Of a stretch of DNA of 64,000 nucleotides, positions 11,901-21,952 are shown piece after piece. Both the position numbers and the translations under genes were made by a program. The DNA is from Rhynchonema sp. JSB1_4 (Eukaryota; Nematoda; Chromadorea; Monhysterida; Xyalidae): contig JASAMV010009237.1 of assembly GCA_030248065.1 (NCBI GenBank), forward strand, positions 1 to 64,000. The letters run 5' to 3'. How positions within the stretch are numbered: the first letter of the stretch is position 1; every line of letters starts with the position of its first letter. The notes under the pieces are model-generated. The model ran no database searches. It worked only from the letters and a program-made list of their open reading frames with translations, and had not been told where the DNA came from.

Positions 11901-14900
11901 TTATCTATTGTGAAAGTGGCCAAGTGAAAATAGAGCCCCTTGCACTTTAGCGAATATGCTACCCTCATGGCGATGGTAGAGCACACGTGAAGAACCGGCG
12001 CCTGTTAGCACACGGAAAACAGGAAGCACGATCGCACCAGCATCATCAGCATGAAACCCATGTTCTGCCGCTGGTCGCCGGTCATAGATCGCACGCTTCT
12101 CCAACTTCAACGCTAGCAGCAGCCGTTGTTGCGCAACCAAATCCCAATCCACGCCGTAAATCAACGTAACCTCGTTTTCGTCAGACAACTTCGCAATTTC
12201 CAACTGCTTCTCCTCTACTATCAGTCGCAGTGCGTCCAATTCCGTTTGCAACGCCGCATTTCGTTCATCGTTGTGTTCACGATTTCTTGCGACCTCCGCT
12301 TGTTGGGCACGATCGAGCGCGGCGCAACGTTTCTGAAGCAAGGATTGGGGTTTGTTGAACGTCAGCAAGATATCATAGAATGTAAATGTTAGCAATTCAG
12401 CAAACGAATGGCAATGGGAAATTTTTTTTGAACAGCAGTTCTTTCCCTCAACAATACAATTCGCAAAAATACAGTACGGCAGTGATGTACTGTCTGCTAG
12501 TAGATACCTTTCAAATGTCGAATTCATCGACAGGAGGTTGCGAATTACATGAATTCGATCCTCAACTTTGCGCGTCAACCAGTAAAATGAATTCTGTCAA
12601 TGAAACGAACCTTGCACGAAATCAGTCTCGATGCCAGGTGTGCATTCATTTCAGCGAGCGATGGTTGAGTCAACTCCAATGACAAGTGCACCAAATGTTT
12701 GAATGCGTTTGTTTCAATGATCTCCATGATCGCTGCTCCATCAGACTTGATTGAAAATAGAGCTGTGTATCTGCAACAACAAACATTTATCATCTAACGA
12801 AGCAAGCAGCGTTTGTGCACAAGGTCATCAATCAAGGCTTATCAATCGCCGGATATGACAAAAACGTATAACCAAACTGGTATCAAACTTTTTAGATTTA
12901 ATCAACTTGTGACCTAGAATATTTTGCGACAACTGTTTGCTGTCTGCTCGCCACTAATTTTGAGGACCGTAAAAAAATTTTCCACACGTCAATTCACGTC
13001 AATAGCACGAAAAACCATTACATATGTAGATCACAAATCAAATGCAGTTCTTAATGTGTCCCGAACAATACCACAATAACGACGTCCCGACGAACGCACT
13101 TTGGAGATTTGGCTTTGGCATGCTCACACACTTGTTTCAGCAAATTAATGAGCATCTTGGGAAGGTCGGAGAACGACACGAACAGGTGTTGCGCGTGTTT
13201 GATGTCGCTGAACGAACGTTGATCGATTGAAACATTGTAGACGAATGTCGGATCAGAGTCTTGAGTCACTTCGATCGCGATCGATCGCGGCCGGTTCTGA
13301 AAAATGAACTCCTCTCATTTGATCCTGCAATTCAGTTCGCGTTGCACTGAAATTGCGCAGAAAAAGCATGAACATACTTTATAAACCGCAACACAAACAC
13401 ACCTCAATAGTAGAACCGGCAGAATTATTGTCATCGTTGGAATTTGACGATTGTCTCACGCACATATTGATTATTGCTGATGTATTCCTCCTGGAAACAA
13501 TTTCAGGTTTCATTCACACAGTGGTAGTCAGTAGTCAGTATAGTTTCTGGTCCGGCGAAACGGTTAGTAGTGTGTCAACCAGTGTACTTCCTGGTCCGGA
13601 GGGGGAACAGGCGGTACCCCCTTTTTTCGGAGTGGGAACAGACGTACGCACCTGGGGGGAAGGGGGAGGACCCAAATTTGGAGAAAAGTCATTTTTTGAG
13701 GTCGAAAATTTCACTCATTTTTGCCCCTTTTTGGAAAAAATCTCAATAAAAAGGGTATTTTGGCGATTTTTGGCGACATTGACCTAAAAATCACTCATTT
13801 TATGCCTAAAAGTGCCTATTTTAGGCCTAAATTTGCTTGTTTTAGGCAAAAATTGGGGGAGCAGACGTACCCGGAGGCAGTGTAGTGGCAGGCCCATGTG
13901 TGGGAGGTAAGTATGATGCGGGGTTGGGACCGGAAGCGTGAGAGGTATGATTTTGGTCACCCAAAAAGGCGAAAAAACACCGTTTTTGTGATACAATTTT
14001 GGCCAAAAAATGAGGTAAAAATAGTACTTTTTCAAAATTTTCGCCGAAAATCGCCTAAAAATAGGTATTATGGGTGGGTTTGCGCGCGGAGCGCGCGATT
14101 TTTGGGAAAATAAGGTCGAAAAACACCGATTTTTGCCTTAAAAAGGTATAAAATTGCTTGTGAGAGGTATGATTTGGAGTTGTGAGAGGTAAGTACTCAA
14201 CCCCCCCCCCCCACCCCCCCCCTCGGGTTTTGTGGTAGGTAAGTACTGAGAGGGGGGGGTAACCCCCCCCCAACCTCCCCCCCCCAGCCACTACTATGCC
14301 CGGAGGGGACAGTGGGGCAGGCGTACCACGGAGGAGGAACAGACGTACCCGAGGGGGTCCTCCGCCCAGGAACTACACTGGTGTCAACCGCTTTTTTCGG
14401 ACAGCGGTTTGGTGTATTGAATACTTTCCTGGGCCTCTTCCTCCGCCCTGGGGGAAGATCCAAATTGACGATAAAGTCCTTTTGAGGCAGGAAATTTGAC
14501 CTATTTTTGCCTCCTTTTTAGAAAAAATCTCCATAAAAAAGGCTAGTTTTGCGCGACTTTTGACATCAGTCACCTACGCTACACATTACCCATTCCAGGC
14601 CTAAAAATGCACATCTTGGGCCTAAAAAAGCCTATTTTACGCAAAAATTTGGGCGGTTGGTGTACATGGAGAGGTGGTTAATATCAGTGGTGTAGCTACC
14701 CAGGCGGGGCGGCAACCTACTGTACCACCCAAAATGCGGGGCGGCAACCTACCTACTGTACCAGCCGAGCTAGGGGGGGTCGTACCACTTGGGGGGGGGG
14801 TCATCTGGAAACCGAAATTTTTTATGTCTAAATACTGAAGAAAATGTGGTCTAAAACACTAATTTCGCGCGCAGCGCGCGACTTTTCGCCTATTTGCAGA

Positions 14901-15485
14901 CAAATATGCTAATTTTATGCAATTTTAAGCCAAAAAATGAATGTTTTGGGTGAAAAGTTAGGTGGGGCGGCAACCTACCTACTGTACCAGGGGAGGGGCG
15001 GCAACCTACCTGCTGTACCAGGCGAGGGGCGGCAACCTACCTACTGTACCTTGGGGGGACCCCCCACCCCCCCCCCCCCAGCCACACCATTGGTTAATAT
15101 TATACTAGTGTACCTTGATCGGGGCGGTTATAGTACACCTGTGTGGGGGCCCCTCCCCCAGCAGGAATTACACTGGTGGTACTGGTAGACTGACTAGGGT
15201 CAGTAATATATGTTTTTTGGGAAAACAGTTCTTCAAAATAAACGTTTTAGGAGTCAACTGCCAGTTCTTGCGAAATTCCTAAGGCAAAATCGCGCGTTTT
15301 TACACCGTTCAGGGGTTCTATTTCCGACAATACGGTAATTTAAACGATCAAACGATTCAAAAATCGAACCTGCCGCTGTTGCTGTTGCCGTCCGTATTTC
15401 CATCATTCAAAGGTGATCCACTGATTTTCACCGGCACCGAGCTGCGAAATAGGATCTGTCGTGCGGGTGCTGGTAACGAAGACAT
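8997..15485 (-). CDS. SASS6: SAS-6 centriole assembly protein, 12 exons, about 511 aa
   Basis: Exons, in transcription order: 15485-15370, 13490-13403, 13296-13100, 12770-12611, 12332-12171, 11736-11617, 10761-10645, 10521-10420, 10332-10207, 9679-9586, 9513-9407, 9143-8997 (TGA). SAS-6 dimers assemble into the nine-fold cartwheel that templates centrioles. The N-terminal globular head is clear: ILFRSSVPVKI, then VTQDSDPTFVYNVSI, SFSDLPKMLINLLKQV, and the family hallmark IIETNAFKHLVHLSLEL. A Glu/Gln-rich coiled coil follows from exon 5 to exon 11, ending in ITYLNRQL, the usual end of the SAS-6 rod. A Ser/Pro/Thr-rich tail is encoded in exons 11-12. The phases join throughout. The exon 10 donor (9585, GTGTTG) is weak and that junction is uncertain. 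Upstream in-frame Mets at 15545 and 15581 would add 20 or 32 residues; I prefer 15485 because it places the conserved LFR motif near the N-terminus. Intron 1 is filled with nested MITEs. Confidence 0.85.
9851..10127. mobile_element. hAT-like MITE, family A (8-bp TSD TCTCCAAA)
   Basis: The right end reads CCCAGGAACTACACTG and the left end is a decayed AGTGTGGTTCGAGGTACC. TCTCCAAA is present directly on both sides. It sits in intron 9 of SAS-6. Inside are GGGGAACAGACGTACCC-type iterated words shared with other family A copies. Confidence 0.8.
11010..11185. repeat. AGGTGCAANTTGCACCT palindrome cluster
   Basis: Several short palindromes of the form AGGTGCAACTTGCACCT are packed within SAS-6 intron 6. 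The same words and the same preface (TTTTTAGCCACTTTTTAGGTG) occur at the two ends of the large element at 16498-18033, so this is a decayed relative. Confidence 0.65.
13580..14380. mobile_element. hAT-like MITE, family A (TSD GTGTCAAC)
   Basis: Ends CAGTGTACTTCCTGGTCCGG and CCCAGGAACTACACTG are flanked by perfect 8-bp GTGTCAAC duplications (13572-13579 and 14381-14388). It is interrupted by the element at 13878-14298. Internal words are GGGGAACAGACGTAC repeats and GGCCTAAA-type tracts. Confidence 0.92.
13878..14298. mobile_element. hAT-like MITE, family H (TSD CCCGGAGG)
   Basis: Ends CAGTGTAGTGGCAGGCC and CCAGCCACTACTATG lie between perfect CCCGGAGG duplications. The GC core is at 14082-14097. 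It contains GAGAGGTAAGTACT-type repeats and G/C homopolymer runs near the right end. A second copy in inverted orientation is at 17365-17767. Confidence 0.92.
14685..15092. mobile_element. hAT-like MITE, family B (TSD GTTAATAT)
   Basis: Ends CAGTGGTGTAGCTACCC and CCAGCCACACCATTG are flanked by perfect GTTAATAT copies (14677-14684, 15093-15100). It carries five or more copies of a GGGGCGGCAACCTACCTACT unit and a GC core at 14865-14880. It is inserted in the outer family A element of SAS-6 intron 1. Confidence 0.93.
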
Positions 15486-15665
15486 CGAGGCAGTCGAAGA
15501 CGTCGATGGATCAACAGCATCAAAAAACGACGAAAATGAATGCATTGTTGGGATTGGGATTCGTCTCTCGCCCTCACTCACCGCGCGCTTTGGTATTTCT
15601 TAACACAAAAACAATCCATGGCTTTTTTGGATGGAGGGACGGAAGAGACAGAGCAGTGTTGGAGG

Positions 15666-16349
15666 CAATGGTGTAGCTGGGGGGAGTGGGGGGGTCCCCC
15701 CCTAGGTACAGTAGGTAGGTTGCCGCCCCTCACCTGGTACAGTAGGTAGGTTGCCGCCCCTCCCCTGGTACAGTAGGTAGGTTGCCGCCCCACCTAACTT
15801 TTCACCCAAAACATTCATTTTTGGCTTAAAATTGCATAAAATTAGCATATTTGTCTGCAAATAGGCGAAAAATCGCGCGCTGCGCGCGAAATCAGTGTTT
15901 TAGGCCACATTTTCTTCAGTATTTAGACATAAAAAATTTCGGTTTCCAGATGACCCCCCCCCCCCTAGCTCGGCTGGTACAGTAGGTAAAGGCAATCTAC
16001 GGGAGGTTGTCACTCAGCCCCCGAATACCGTAACCCACCGTAATTTTGATCTGCAAGGATCGTGTCGAGACCATTTTGTTTTTATCTATGTTTTGCGTGT
16101 TAGCGCCAACACCAACCAACATTTCCAAGTTTTGGTGATCGACGCGCACGATGACAATTTCCAGCTTGCTGCCGCTAATACACGTGTCGATAAGCAGCGA
16201 TCACCATGGGTCTCGCAACGATCTCGCTTGCGGTGGGTTACGGTATTCGGGGGCTGAGTGACAACCACCCGTAGACTGCCTTTAGGTTGCCGCCCCGCAT
16301 TTTTGGTGGTACAGTAGGTTGCCGCCCCGCCTGGGTAGCTACACCACTG
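15666..16349 (-). mobile_element. hAT-like MITE, family B (TSD GTTGGAGG)
   Basis: It is oriented opposite to the copy at 14685. Ends CAATGGTGTAGCTGGGGG and CTGGGTAGCTACACCACTG lie between perfect GTTGGAGG duplications (15658-15665, 16350-16357). Repeats of GGTACAGTAGGTAGGTTGCC are prominent and the GC core is at 15873-15888. Confidence 0.93.
15989..16282. mobile_element. TA-type MITE, copy 1, nested in family B
   Basis: This 294-bp element starts AAGGCAATCTACGGGAGG and ends CGTAGACTGCCTT. Terminal inverted repeats of about 45-50 bases continue through TCACTCAGCCCCCGAATACC. TA lies on both sides, and removing the element plus one TA restores the host word CAGTAGGTAGGTTGCCG exactly. The TA target suggests Tc1/mariner or a related superfamily. 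Other copies are at 20396-20690 and 21953-22247. Confidence 0.92.
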
Positions 16350-16822
16350 GTTGGAGGTGGGGGGTTTGGGGGGTAGCCTCCCCAGTACAGTAGGTATCCT
16401 CCTCGCCTCCCTCTCCGAGCGCGGTACAGTAGGTGTCCCCCCTCCAGAGTACCTCCAACACTGAGGCAGAGGGTGCACCGACCGAACCAAGCCGAGGCAT
16501 AGTTTTTTAGACACTTTTTAGGTGCAATTTGCACCTAAAAAATCAGAATTGCACCTAAAAATTCAGGGTTAGGTGCAAGCTTGCACCTAAAATTTTGGGC
16601 CCTTATTTGCTTAATTTAGCATTTATACAGCATCTTTTAAGGTTGGAAAGCTTAGAAACAAAAAAAATGCGCTGCGCGGCTTTTCATTCCTTCCAATAAA
16701 TTCCATCGAAGCATTTGGTCGACATCGACAAAAAATATTGATCTGATTGATTGATTTCGTATACAGTTAGTACCTGGTGTGTTGGAGATAAGAAGCAAAA
16801 CAAATACATGCTGTACTAGGAT

Positions 16823-17205
16823 CAGTGTAGTTCCTGGTCCGGCGAGGCGGTTAGTGAACCTACCCACTCGGTGCGGCGGTTAGTGTACCTCCCTGTGGGG
16901 GGAAGGAGGGGGAAGACCAAAATTCAAGAAAACGTCCTTCTTTGAGGTCAATAATTTGACATATTTTTGCCCTTTTTTGAAAAAAATTCTCCATAAATAG
17001 GGTATTTTGGCGACTTTTGACAACATTGACCTGAAAGTTACCCATTTTAGGCCTAAAAATACCCATCTTGGGCTAAAGATGCCTATTTTAGGCAAAAATT
17101 GCGGCGGTTGGTGTACCTGGTGCGGCGGTTAGTGTACTAGTGTACCTTGGTCGCGGCGGTTAGTGTACCTTAGGAGGGGACCCCCTCCCCCCAGGAACTA
17201 CACTG
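16823..17205. mobile_element. hAT-like MITE, family A
   Basis: Ends CAGTGTAGTTCCTGGTCC and CCCAGGAACTACACTG, with GGCGGTTAGTGTACCT repeats inside. The flanks ACTAGGAT and ACTAGAAC agree only over the first five bases, so the duplication has decayed or the border is off. It is nested in the 16498-18033 element. Confidence 0.8.
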
Positions 17206-17364
17206 ACTAGAACTAGAGCAGAGCATGACAACAGTATTAGATACCCACACAAAGTAAATGAACAGCGAAAGTAATTGATTCGTATGTGACCCCCAAATGT
17301 GGATATGGTGACATGAAAATTTTACTGTTTCGTTTTCTTCTCAATCGGTTCTCAATAATGAAAC

Positions 17365-17767
17365 CATAGTAGTGGCTGGGGGGGGGTGGGGGTTGGGGGG
17401 TTACCCCCCCTCTCAGTACTTACCTACCACAAAACCCGAGGGGGGTTGAGTACTTACCTCTCACAACGCCAAATCATACCTCTCACAAGCAAATTTATAC
17501 CTTTTTAAGGCAAAAATCGGTGTTTTTCGACCTTATTTTCCCAAAAATCGCGCGCTCCGCGCGCAAACACACCATAATACCTATTTTTAGGCGACTTTCG
17601 GCGAAAATTTTGAAAAAGTACTACTTTTACCTCAATTTTTGGCCAAAATTGTATCACAAAAACGGTGTTTTTTCGCCTTTTTGGGTGACCAAAATCATAC
17701 CTCTCACGCTTCCGGTCCCAACCCCGCATCATACTTACCTCCCACACATGGGCCTGCCACTACACTG
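17365..17767 (-). mobile_element. hAT-like MITE, family H, inverted copy (TSD AATGAAAC)
   Basis: It is an inverted copy of the element at 13878-14298, sharing its GC core (17549-17564) and long near-identical interior. Perfect AATGAAAC duplications flank CATAGTAGTGGC and GCCACTACACTG. The high similarity between copies suggests recent mobility. Confidence 0.93.
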
Positions 17768-18198
17768 AATGAAACTAGTACAAAATGTGCTACAAAATGT
17801 TGAACTTTCCCTGAAAGTTTGCTTTTGCTAAAGGAAAAGGCACTCATTGCTTTACAACTTTATTGAACTTCTAAAAGCACGCAAATAGCATTGAACACAC
17901 AACCTGGCAAAAAAAGCCTAAAATTGGCGTTTTTTGTCCAAAATAGGGGTTGCACCTACTTTGGCCAGCTTGCACCTAAAAATTGGGGGGTTGCACCTAA
18001 GTTGCACCTAGTGCATTTTGAAAAAAAACCCTGAGCCGAGGTGTGCCGGCCGGGCCGACCAGTTTTGTTGGAGGTACTCTGGGGGAGGGGGATACGAGGG
18101 GGTCCCCCCAGACCAAATTACCTAATCCTTTTTCAAACTTCGCGCTGTTCAGTTACTTGAACGATGTTGAACAATTGTGATCGGACCCAGACATGAAG

Positions 18199-18548
18199 GC
18201 CCTAAAAGCCCCGGGCCCCAACCCTAAAAGCCCCGAAATCACAGGCCCCGTCCCTAAAAGCCCCAGGGTCTGGGGCCCCGGCCCTAAAGGCCCCGGGGTG
18301 AAAGCCCCGGGTGCTTTCGTCGATACCCTAAAAGCCCCGGGGTACTGTGTTTGGACCCTAAAAGCCCCAGGCCCCGTGGTCGGGACCCTAAAAGCCCCGG
18401 GCCCCGTGGTCGGGACCCTAAAAGCCCCGGGCCCCAGGCCCCGTGGTCGGGACCCTAAAAGCCCCGGGCCCCAGGCCCCGTGGTTGGGACCCTAAAAGCC
18501 CCGGGCCCCAGGCCCCGTGGTTGGGACCCTAAAAGCCCCGGGCCCCAG
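18199..18548 (+). repeat. CCTAAAAGCCCCGGG tandem array, left arm
   Basis: About twelve copies of a variable unit of 20-45 bases centre on CCTAAAAGCCCCGGGCCCC with spacers such as GTGGTCGGGA. The last units (about 18375-18545) are the most regular. The inverted partner is at 25806-26041. It yields an open frame rich in Pro, Gly and Lys that is a product of the repeat, not a gene. Confidence 0.9.
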
Positions 18549-18980
18549 CTAATTCCAGCTAATTCCTTGCCGCCATAACTTTAGTTGTTACAATTTATTC
18601 AGTGTTTCGCATATCTTGATTGGTGATACATAGACGGTCTAATAGAAATGGTAATGCCACTTTTATGTCTTGGTGTGCACCTATTCCGGCAACGGATGTA
18701 CTGTATTCATACATTCAACGGTGTGGTAATTAATTGGTTGTCATTTTCTTCTTTGTCATACTTTACTGTTTCGTGGTTCTGAACTGATGACTGATAAAAG
18801 GTTGATTATGGTATGCAATATGGTGGGACCGACTAAAAGTCCCGGGGGCCCGGGGCCGGGATGAGGTGGCTAAAAGCCCCGGGGGCCCGAGCCCGTGACT
18901 AAAAGCCCCGTGGTGCTGGCCCGGGACAGGGGCCCGGTGACTAAAAGTCCCGGGGCCCGGATTTCATGAAAAACGTTTTG

Positions 18981-19054
18981 CACTCGGCAGGATTTGAACC
19001 CTCGACCTTCCGATTGTGAGTCCGAATGCTTACCGCTTCGGCTATAAAGCCGCG
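18981..19054 (-). pseudogene. tRNA-like sequence, Val(CAC)-type anticodon loop, degenerate
   Basis: Read on the minus strand it has an A-box TAGCCGAAGCGG, an anticodon loop CTCACAA (anticodon CAC) on a mostly paired stem, and a B-box GGTTCAAATCC. The acceptor stem does not pair properly and the T stem has a mismatch, so a working tRNA is unlikely. Its inverted partner is at 21633-21707. The two form part of the arms of the 18824-21867 element, so this is more likely a tRNA-derived module of a mobile element than a tRNA gene. Confidence 0.55.
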
Positions 19055-19829
19055 TTGGCCAAGCTTCTAAACACGTGCCTTATAAACAAACAAGCAGCAG
19101 CAAATGCAGCACAGCTGGCTGGCGTTTGTGTGTGTGTGGTGTGTGTGTGCATGTGTGTTGTTTGCAGTGTGTTGCGCGCGCGTGTGCGATGCGCATGATT
19201 GAGCAAGGTGAGACAAATATGCAAGTGAGAGACACAGACAACCATACATTCATGAGCTTTTCGTTTGCCTTCTGCTTTCTCGCATAGATGCCATTGCATT
19301 TGCGTTTCTTCTCTCTCAACTCATGCTGATTTGTTGTTATACACATTCTGAAACATTGTCAACATATTGGCATTTTCAACAGAGATCTGAAATCAAAAGT
19401 CTGCATAAGGTGGTGCACAAAATGAATCAGTTCAACCAACCGTTCACAAAATTTTTAAGGCACAGGCAACAGTCTCAACCTAAATGTGCTCAACGCAGGT
19501 TCGAATATCGTCACTGCCACTGATAATACCGTCAAATAATTATTCCCCCAACATTGTGCTCACAATAAAAGTAACAATGGCGAACTCAAAAACAAACAAA
19601 CTCAAAAAAAACAATAAAAGTAACAATGGCGAACTCAAAAACAAACAAACTCAAAAAAATAAAAGTCATAACGTAAAACAATGGTCATAAAATTAGAACG
19701 TGCATCATAATTTCAAAACATTGATTATAGGCTCTCACAAAGTGTAACAACATGTCCCAAATGTATATTGTATATGATATTATACTTTACTTATGGGTGC
19801 ATTTAGCGTCAAAAATTCTATTTCGTAAT

Positions 19830-19911
19830 CGCGAACTTAGGTTGAACACGGAATCTGGAACCTGGAAATATTTCCGGATTCCGGATTCCGTGCTCAACCT
19901 GGGTTCACCCT
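19830..19911. mobile_element. Short foldback, CCGGAAATATTTCCGG family
   Basis: GCGAACTTAGGTTGAACACG pairs with CGTGCTCAACCTGGGTTC. The interior holds GGAAATATTTCCGG. It is a shortened relative of the copies at 5884-6043 and 62866-63041. Confidence 0.7.
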
Positions 19912-19945
19912 TATGAAGTAACATATCCACAGAAGCCCGCTGTTG

Positions 19946-20222
19946 TATTGGTCGCACAATGACTTATAAGAATTGGTCAAATTTTTTTCCTGAATCGTAA
20001 AGAGGGAAAGTGACGGGGCAATGACGTTGCGTTGCGTGATCGCACACAAAGCATGCAGTAAAGAAAATGTTTCACACCTGCGGCAACGTGGTTGATCTGC
20101 TAGATTATTTTCAGCTGAAAATGTTTTGTGAGAATCACAAATAGCACAGTGGTTAAGAATGACTGAACTTGAAAATCAGGATTGATTTGATGAATTCTTA
20201 TATGGTCATTGTGCTACCAATA
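19946..20222. mobile_element. Inverted-repeat MITE with TATTGGTCGCACAATGA ends
   Basis: The left end TATTGGTCGCACAATGACTT pairs with the right end TGGTCATTGTGCTACCAATA. A second copy, broken by foldbacks, ends at about 24593, and a partial left end is at about 37107-37180 in the GMPR-PTEN spacer. No coding sequence. Confidence 0.75.
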
Positions 20223-20395
20223 CTTAGCAATTTGTCTTACTTACTCTGCATATTACTATCGCTGTTTGTATGCTAAAATGTTGCGAAGTTGCGGAATTTT
20301 ATCAGTTATTGTGCCCGCTGATCTCCCAGTTCATAATTATCCATTGCTTGATTATTAAAAACATCGATCAAATGGCAAAAACGGTGTAACGATTA

Positions 20396-20690
20396 CACTG
20401 AGTCTACGGGAGGTTGTCACTCAGCCCCCGAATACCGTAACCCACCGCAAGCGAGATCGTTGCGAGACCCATGCTGATGGCTGCTTATCGACACGTGTAT
20501 TAGCGGCAGCAAGCTGGAAATTGTCATCATGCGCACCGATCACCAAAACTTAGAATTGTTGGTTGGTGTTGGCGCTAACACGCAAAACATAGATAAAATA
20601 CAAAATGGTCTCACCACGATCCTTGCAGATCAAAATTACGGTGGGTTACGGTATTCGGGGGCTGAGTGACAACCTTCCGTAGACTGCCTT
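20396..20690. mobile_element. TA-type MITE, copy 2
   Basis: It is the same family as 15989-16282. The left tip has diverged (CACTGAGTCTACGGG) but the right tip CGTAGACTGCCTT is intact, and TA flanks both sides. It lies inside the 18824-21867 element. Confidence 0.88.
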
Positions 20691-20700
20691 TATGTCACAT

Positions 20701-21350
20701 TAAAGGGGAAATTGCGCATTCCTAATCGCCTTTCAAACTCTACAGGTGTTTAGACAGTCGTGTGGGCATCATGCAAGTGAAATCACTTGGAACAAACTCT
20801 CAAACGTGTACCCAGGAGAAGCAGTTTAAAGGGAATGATCGGGAAGAAAATTCAGCGCGGACCGGCCGAATTTCCACCTGCGCATTCAGGCATTCTGCCT
20901 GATCAAAAAGCTGTCAAGGCGACAGAATGTTTCGCACGATTCTTGAAACTCACTAACTATAGAATTTCGCTTTTCTTTATATTTCGAATTTCGACGAATT
21001 GTTCCAGCGTGACAAGCAGAGCATGAAACATTTGGCAGACACACTGGAACAATTCGTTGAAATTCGAAATATAAAGAAAAGCGAAATTCTATAGTTAGTG
21101 AGTTTCAAAAATCATGTGAAACATTCCGTCACCTTGAGAGCTTTTTGATCAGGCAATTTGCCTGAATGCGCAGGTAGAAATTCGGCCGGTCCGCGCCGAA
21201 TTTAGTTCCCAGTGGCTTGTCTTAAACGGAATCTCCTGGGTTCATGTTTGGGAATTGGTACCAATTTTTTTGACTTTTGTGATGCCCACATTGCTGTCTA
21301 AACACTTGTAAAACCAGAAAGGCGATTAGGAATGTGCAATTTCCCCTTTA
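20701..21350. mobile_element. 650-bp foldback element (TAAAGGGGAA ends)
   Basis: TAAAGGGGAAATTGCGCATT pairs with AATGTGCAATTTCCCCTTTA. The arms extend through TGTTTAGACAG, GCGCGGACCGGCCGAATT and CACTAACTATAGAATTTCGC to a short loop near 21030. It is near-perfect at the centre and more diverged outward, with no coding sequence. Confidence 0.88.
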
Positions 21351-21632
21351 AAGCACACGCTGTGCGTAAAATTACGCATTAGTTGGAGATAAAATGAAAG
21401 GAAACGCAAAAGCATCCATGCGAAGAAGCAGAAGGCAAACGAAAAGCTGATGAATGTATGGTTGTCTTGCAATTGCATGGTTGTCTCGCCTTGCTCAATC
21501 ATGCGCATCACACACACGCGGCCAACACACTGCAAACAACGCACACACACAAACGCGCCAGCCAGCTTACGCTGCCTGTGCTGCTGCTTGTTTGTTTATA
21601 AGGCACGTGTTTAGCTGCTTAGGTAGCGCGGC

Positions 21633-21707
21633 TTTGTAGCCGAAGCGGTAAGCGGCCGGGTTCACAATCGGAAGGTCGAGGGTTCGAGTCCTCCTTGGAG
21701 CGCTCGA
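21633..21707 (+). pseudogene. tRNA-like sequence, Val(CAC)-type, partner of 18981-19054
   Basis: A-box TAGCCGAAGCGG, anticodon loop TTCACAA, and a B-box GGTTCGAGTCC that matches the eukaryotic consensus fully. The acceptor ends do not pair well. It lies in the right arm of the 18824-21867 element in inverted orientation to the other copy. The internal promoter boxes could still recruit RNA polymerase III. Confidence 0.55.
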
Positions 21708-21952
21708 AATTTTTTCGCACAAAACTTGTCCCGGGACTTCTAGTCACCTCAGCCCGGGCCCGGGCCAACACCACGGGACTTTTAGCCACGGGCCCCGGGC
21801 CCCGGGACTTTTAGTCACCTCATCCCGGGCCCGGGCCCCGGGCCCACGGGACTTTTAGTCGGTCCCCACATCTCATGGTAACCACTAAATTGTCAGTTTC
21901 CATATGGTAGCCACCGGTGAGTTATGGTAACCCGTGATATGTAGCTAAGGTA

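Larger units (their letters stand above)
13529..15175. mobile_element. Outer hAT-like MITE (family A) filling SAS-6 intron 1
   Basis: The left end reads CAGTATAGTTTCTGGTCCGG just after a short duplicated CAGTAGT. The right end is CAGGAATTACACTG. The flanks GTGGTAGT and GTGGTACT agree at 7 of 8 bases. Two further elements have inserted into it (13580-14380 and 14685-15092), and a third sits inside the first of these. The whole nest lies between SAS-6 exons 1 and 2, so it is presumably removed by splicing. Confidence 0.7.
15654..16463. mobile_element. hAT-like MITE, family C, outermost of a triple nest
   Basis: Ends CAGTGTTGGAGG and GAGTACCTCCAACACTG are flanked by AGACAGAG and AGGCAGAG (7 of 8 identical). 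Almost all of it is a family B element (15666-16349), which in turn carries a TA-type MITE (15989-16282). It lies just upstream of the SAS-6 first exon. Confidence 0.85.
16498..18033. mobile_element. Large MITE rich in TTGCACCTAA words (TSD AGCCGAGG)
   Basis: It begins CATAGTTTTTTAGACAC and ends AAAAAAAACCCTG, with perfect 8-bp AGCCGAGG duplications outside (16490-16497, 18034-18041). Both ends carry short AGGTGCAANTTGCACCT-type palindromes. Two other MITEs have inserted into it (16823-17205 and 17365-17767). No coding region is present. Confidence 0.85.
18824..21867. mobile_element. Inner large inverted-repeat element carrying tRNA-like arms
   Basis: The left end reads GGGACCGACTAAAAGTCCCG and the right end is its complement (GGGACTTTTAGTCGGTCCC). 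The arms run inward for about 450-500 bases as diverged inverted copies: GACTAAAAGTCCC words, a tRNA-like segment, CACGTGCCTTATAAACAAAC, a TG/CA-rich tract, then AACGAAAAGC-type sequence. The centre (about 19300-21360) holds later insertions (19946-20222, 20396-20690, 20701-21350). No target duplication was found. Confidence 0.7.

Noticed and set aside
18193..18495. KAPGP-repeat protein, collagen-like at first sight
   Set aside because: It follows the CCTAAAAGCCCCGGG array exactly, has no start context or Gly-X-Y register, and the same array is inverted at 25.8-26.0 kb.
18981..19054. Functional tRNA-Val gene
   Set aside because: The acceptor stem does not pair, the T stem has a mismatch, and the sequence is part of an inverted mobile-element arm.
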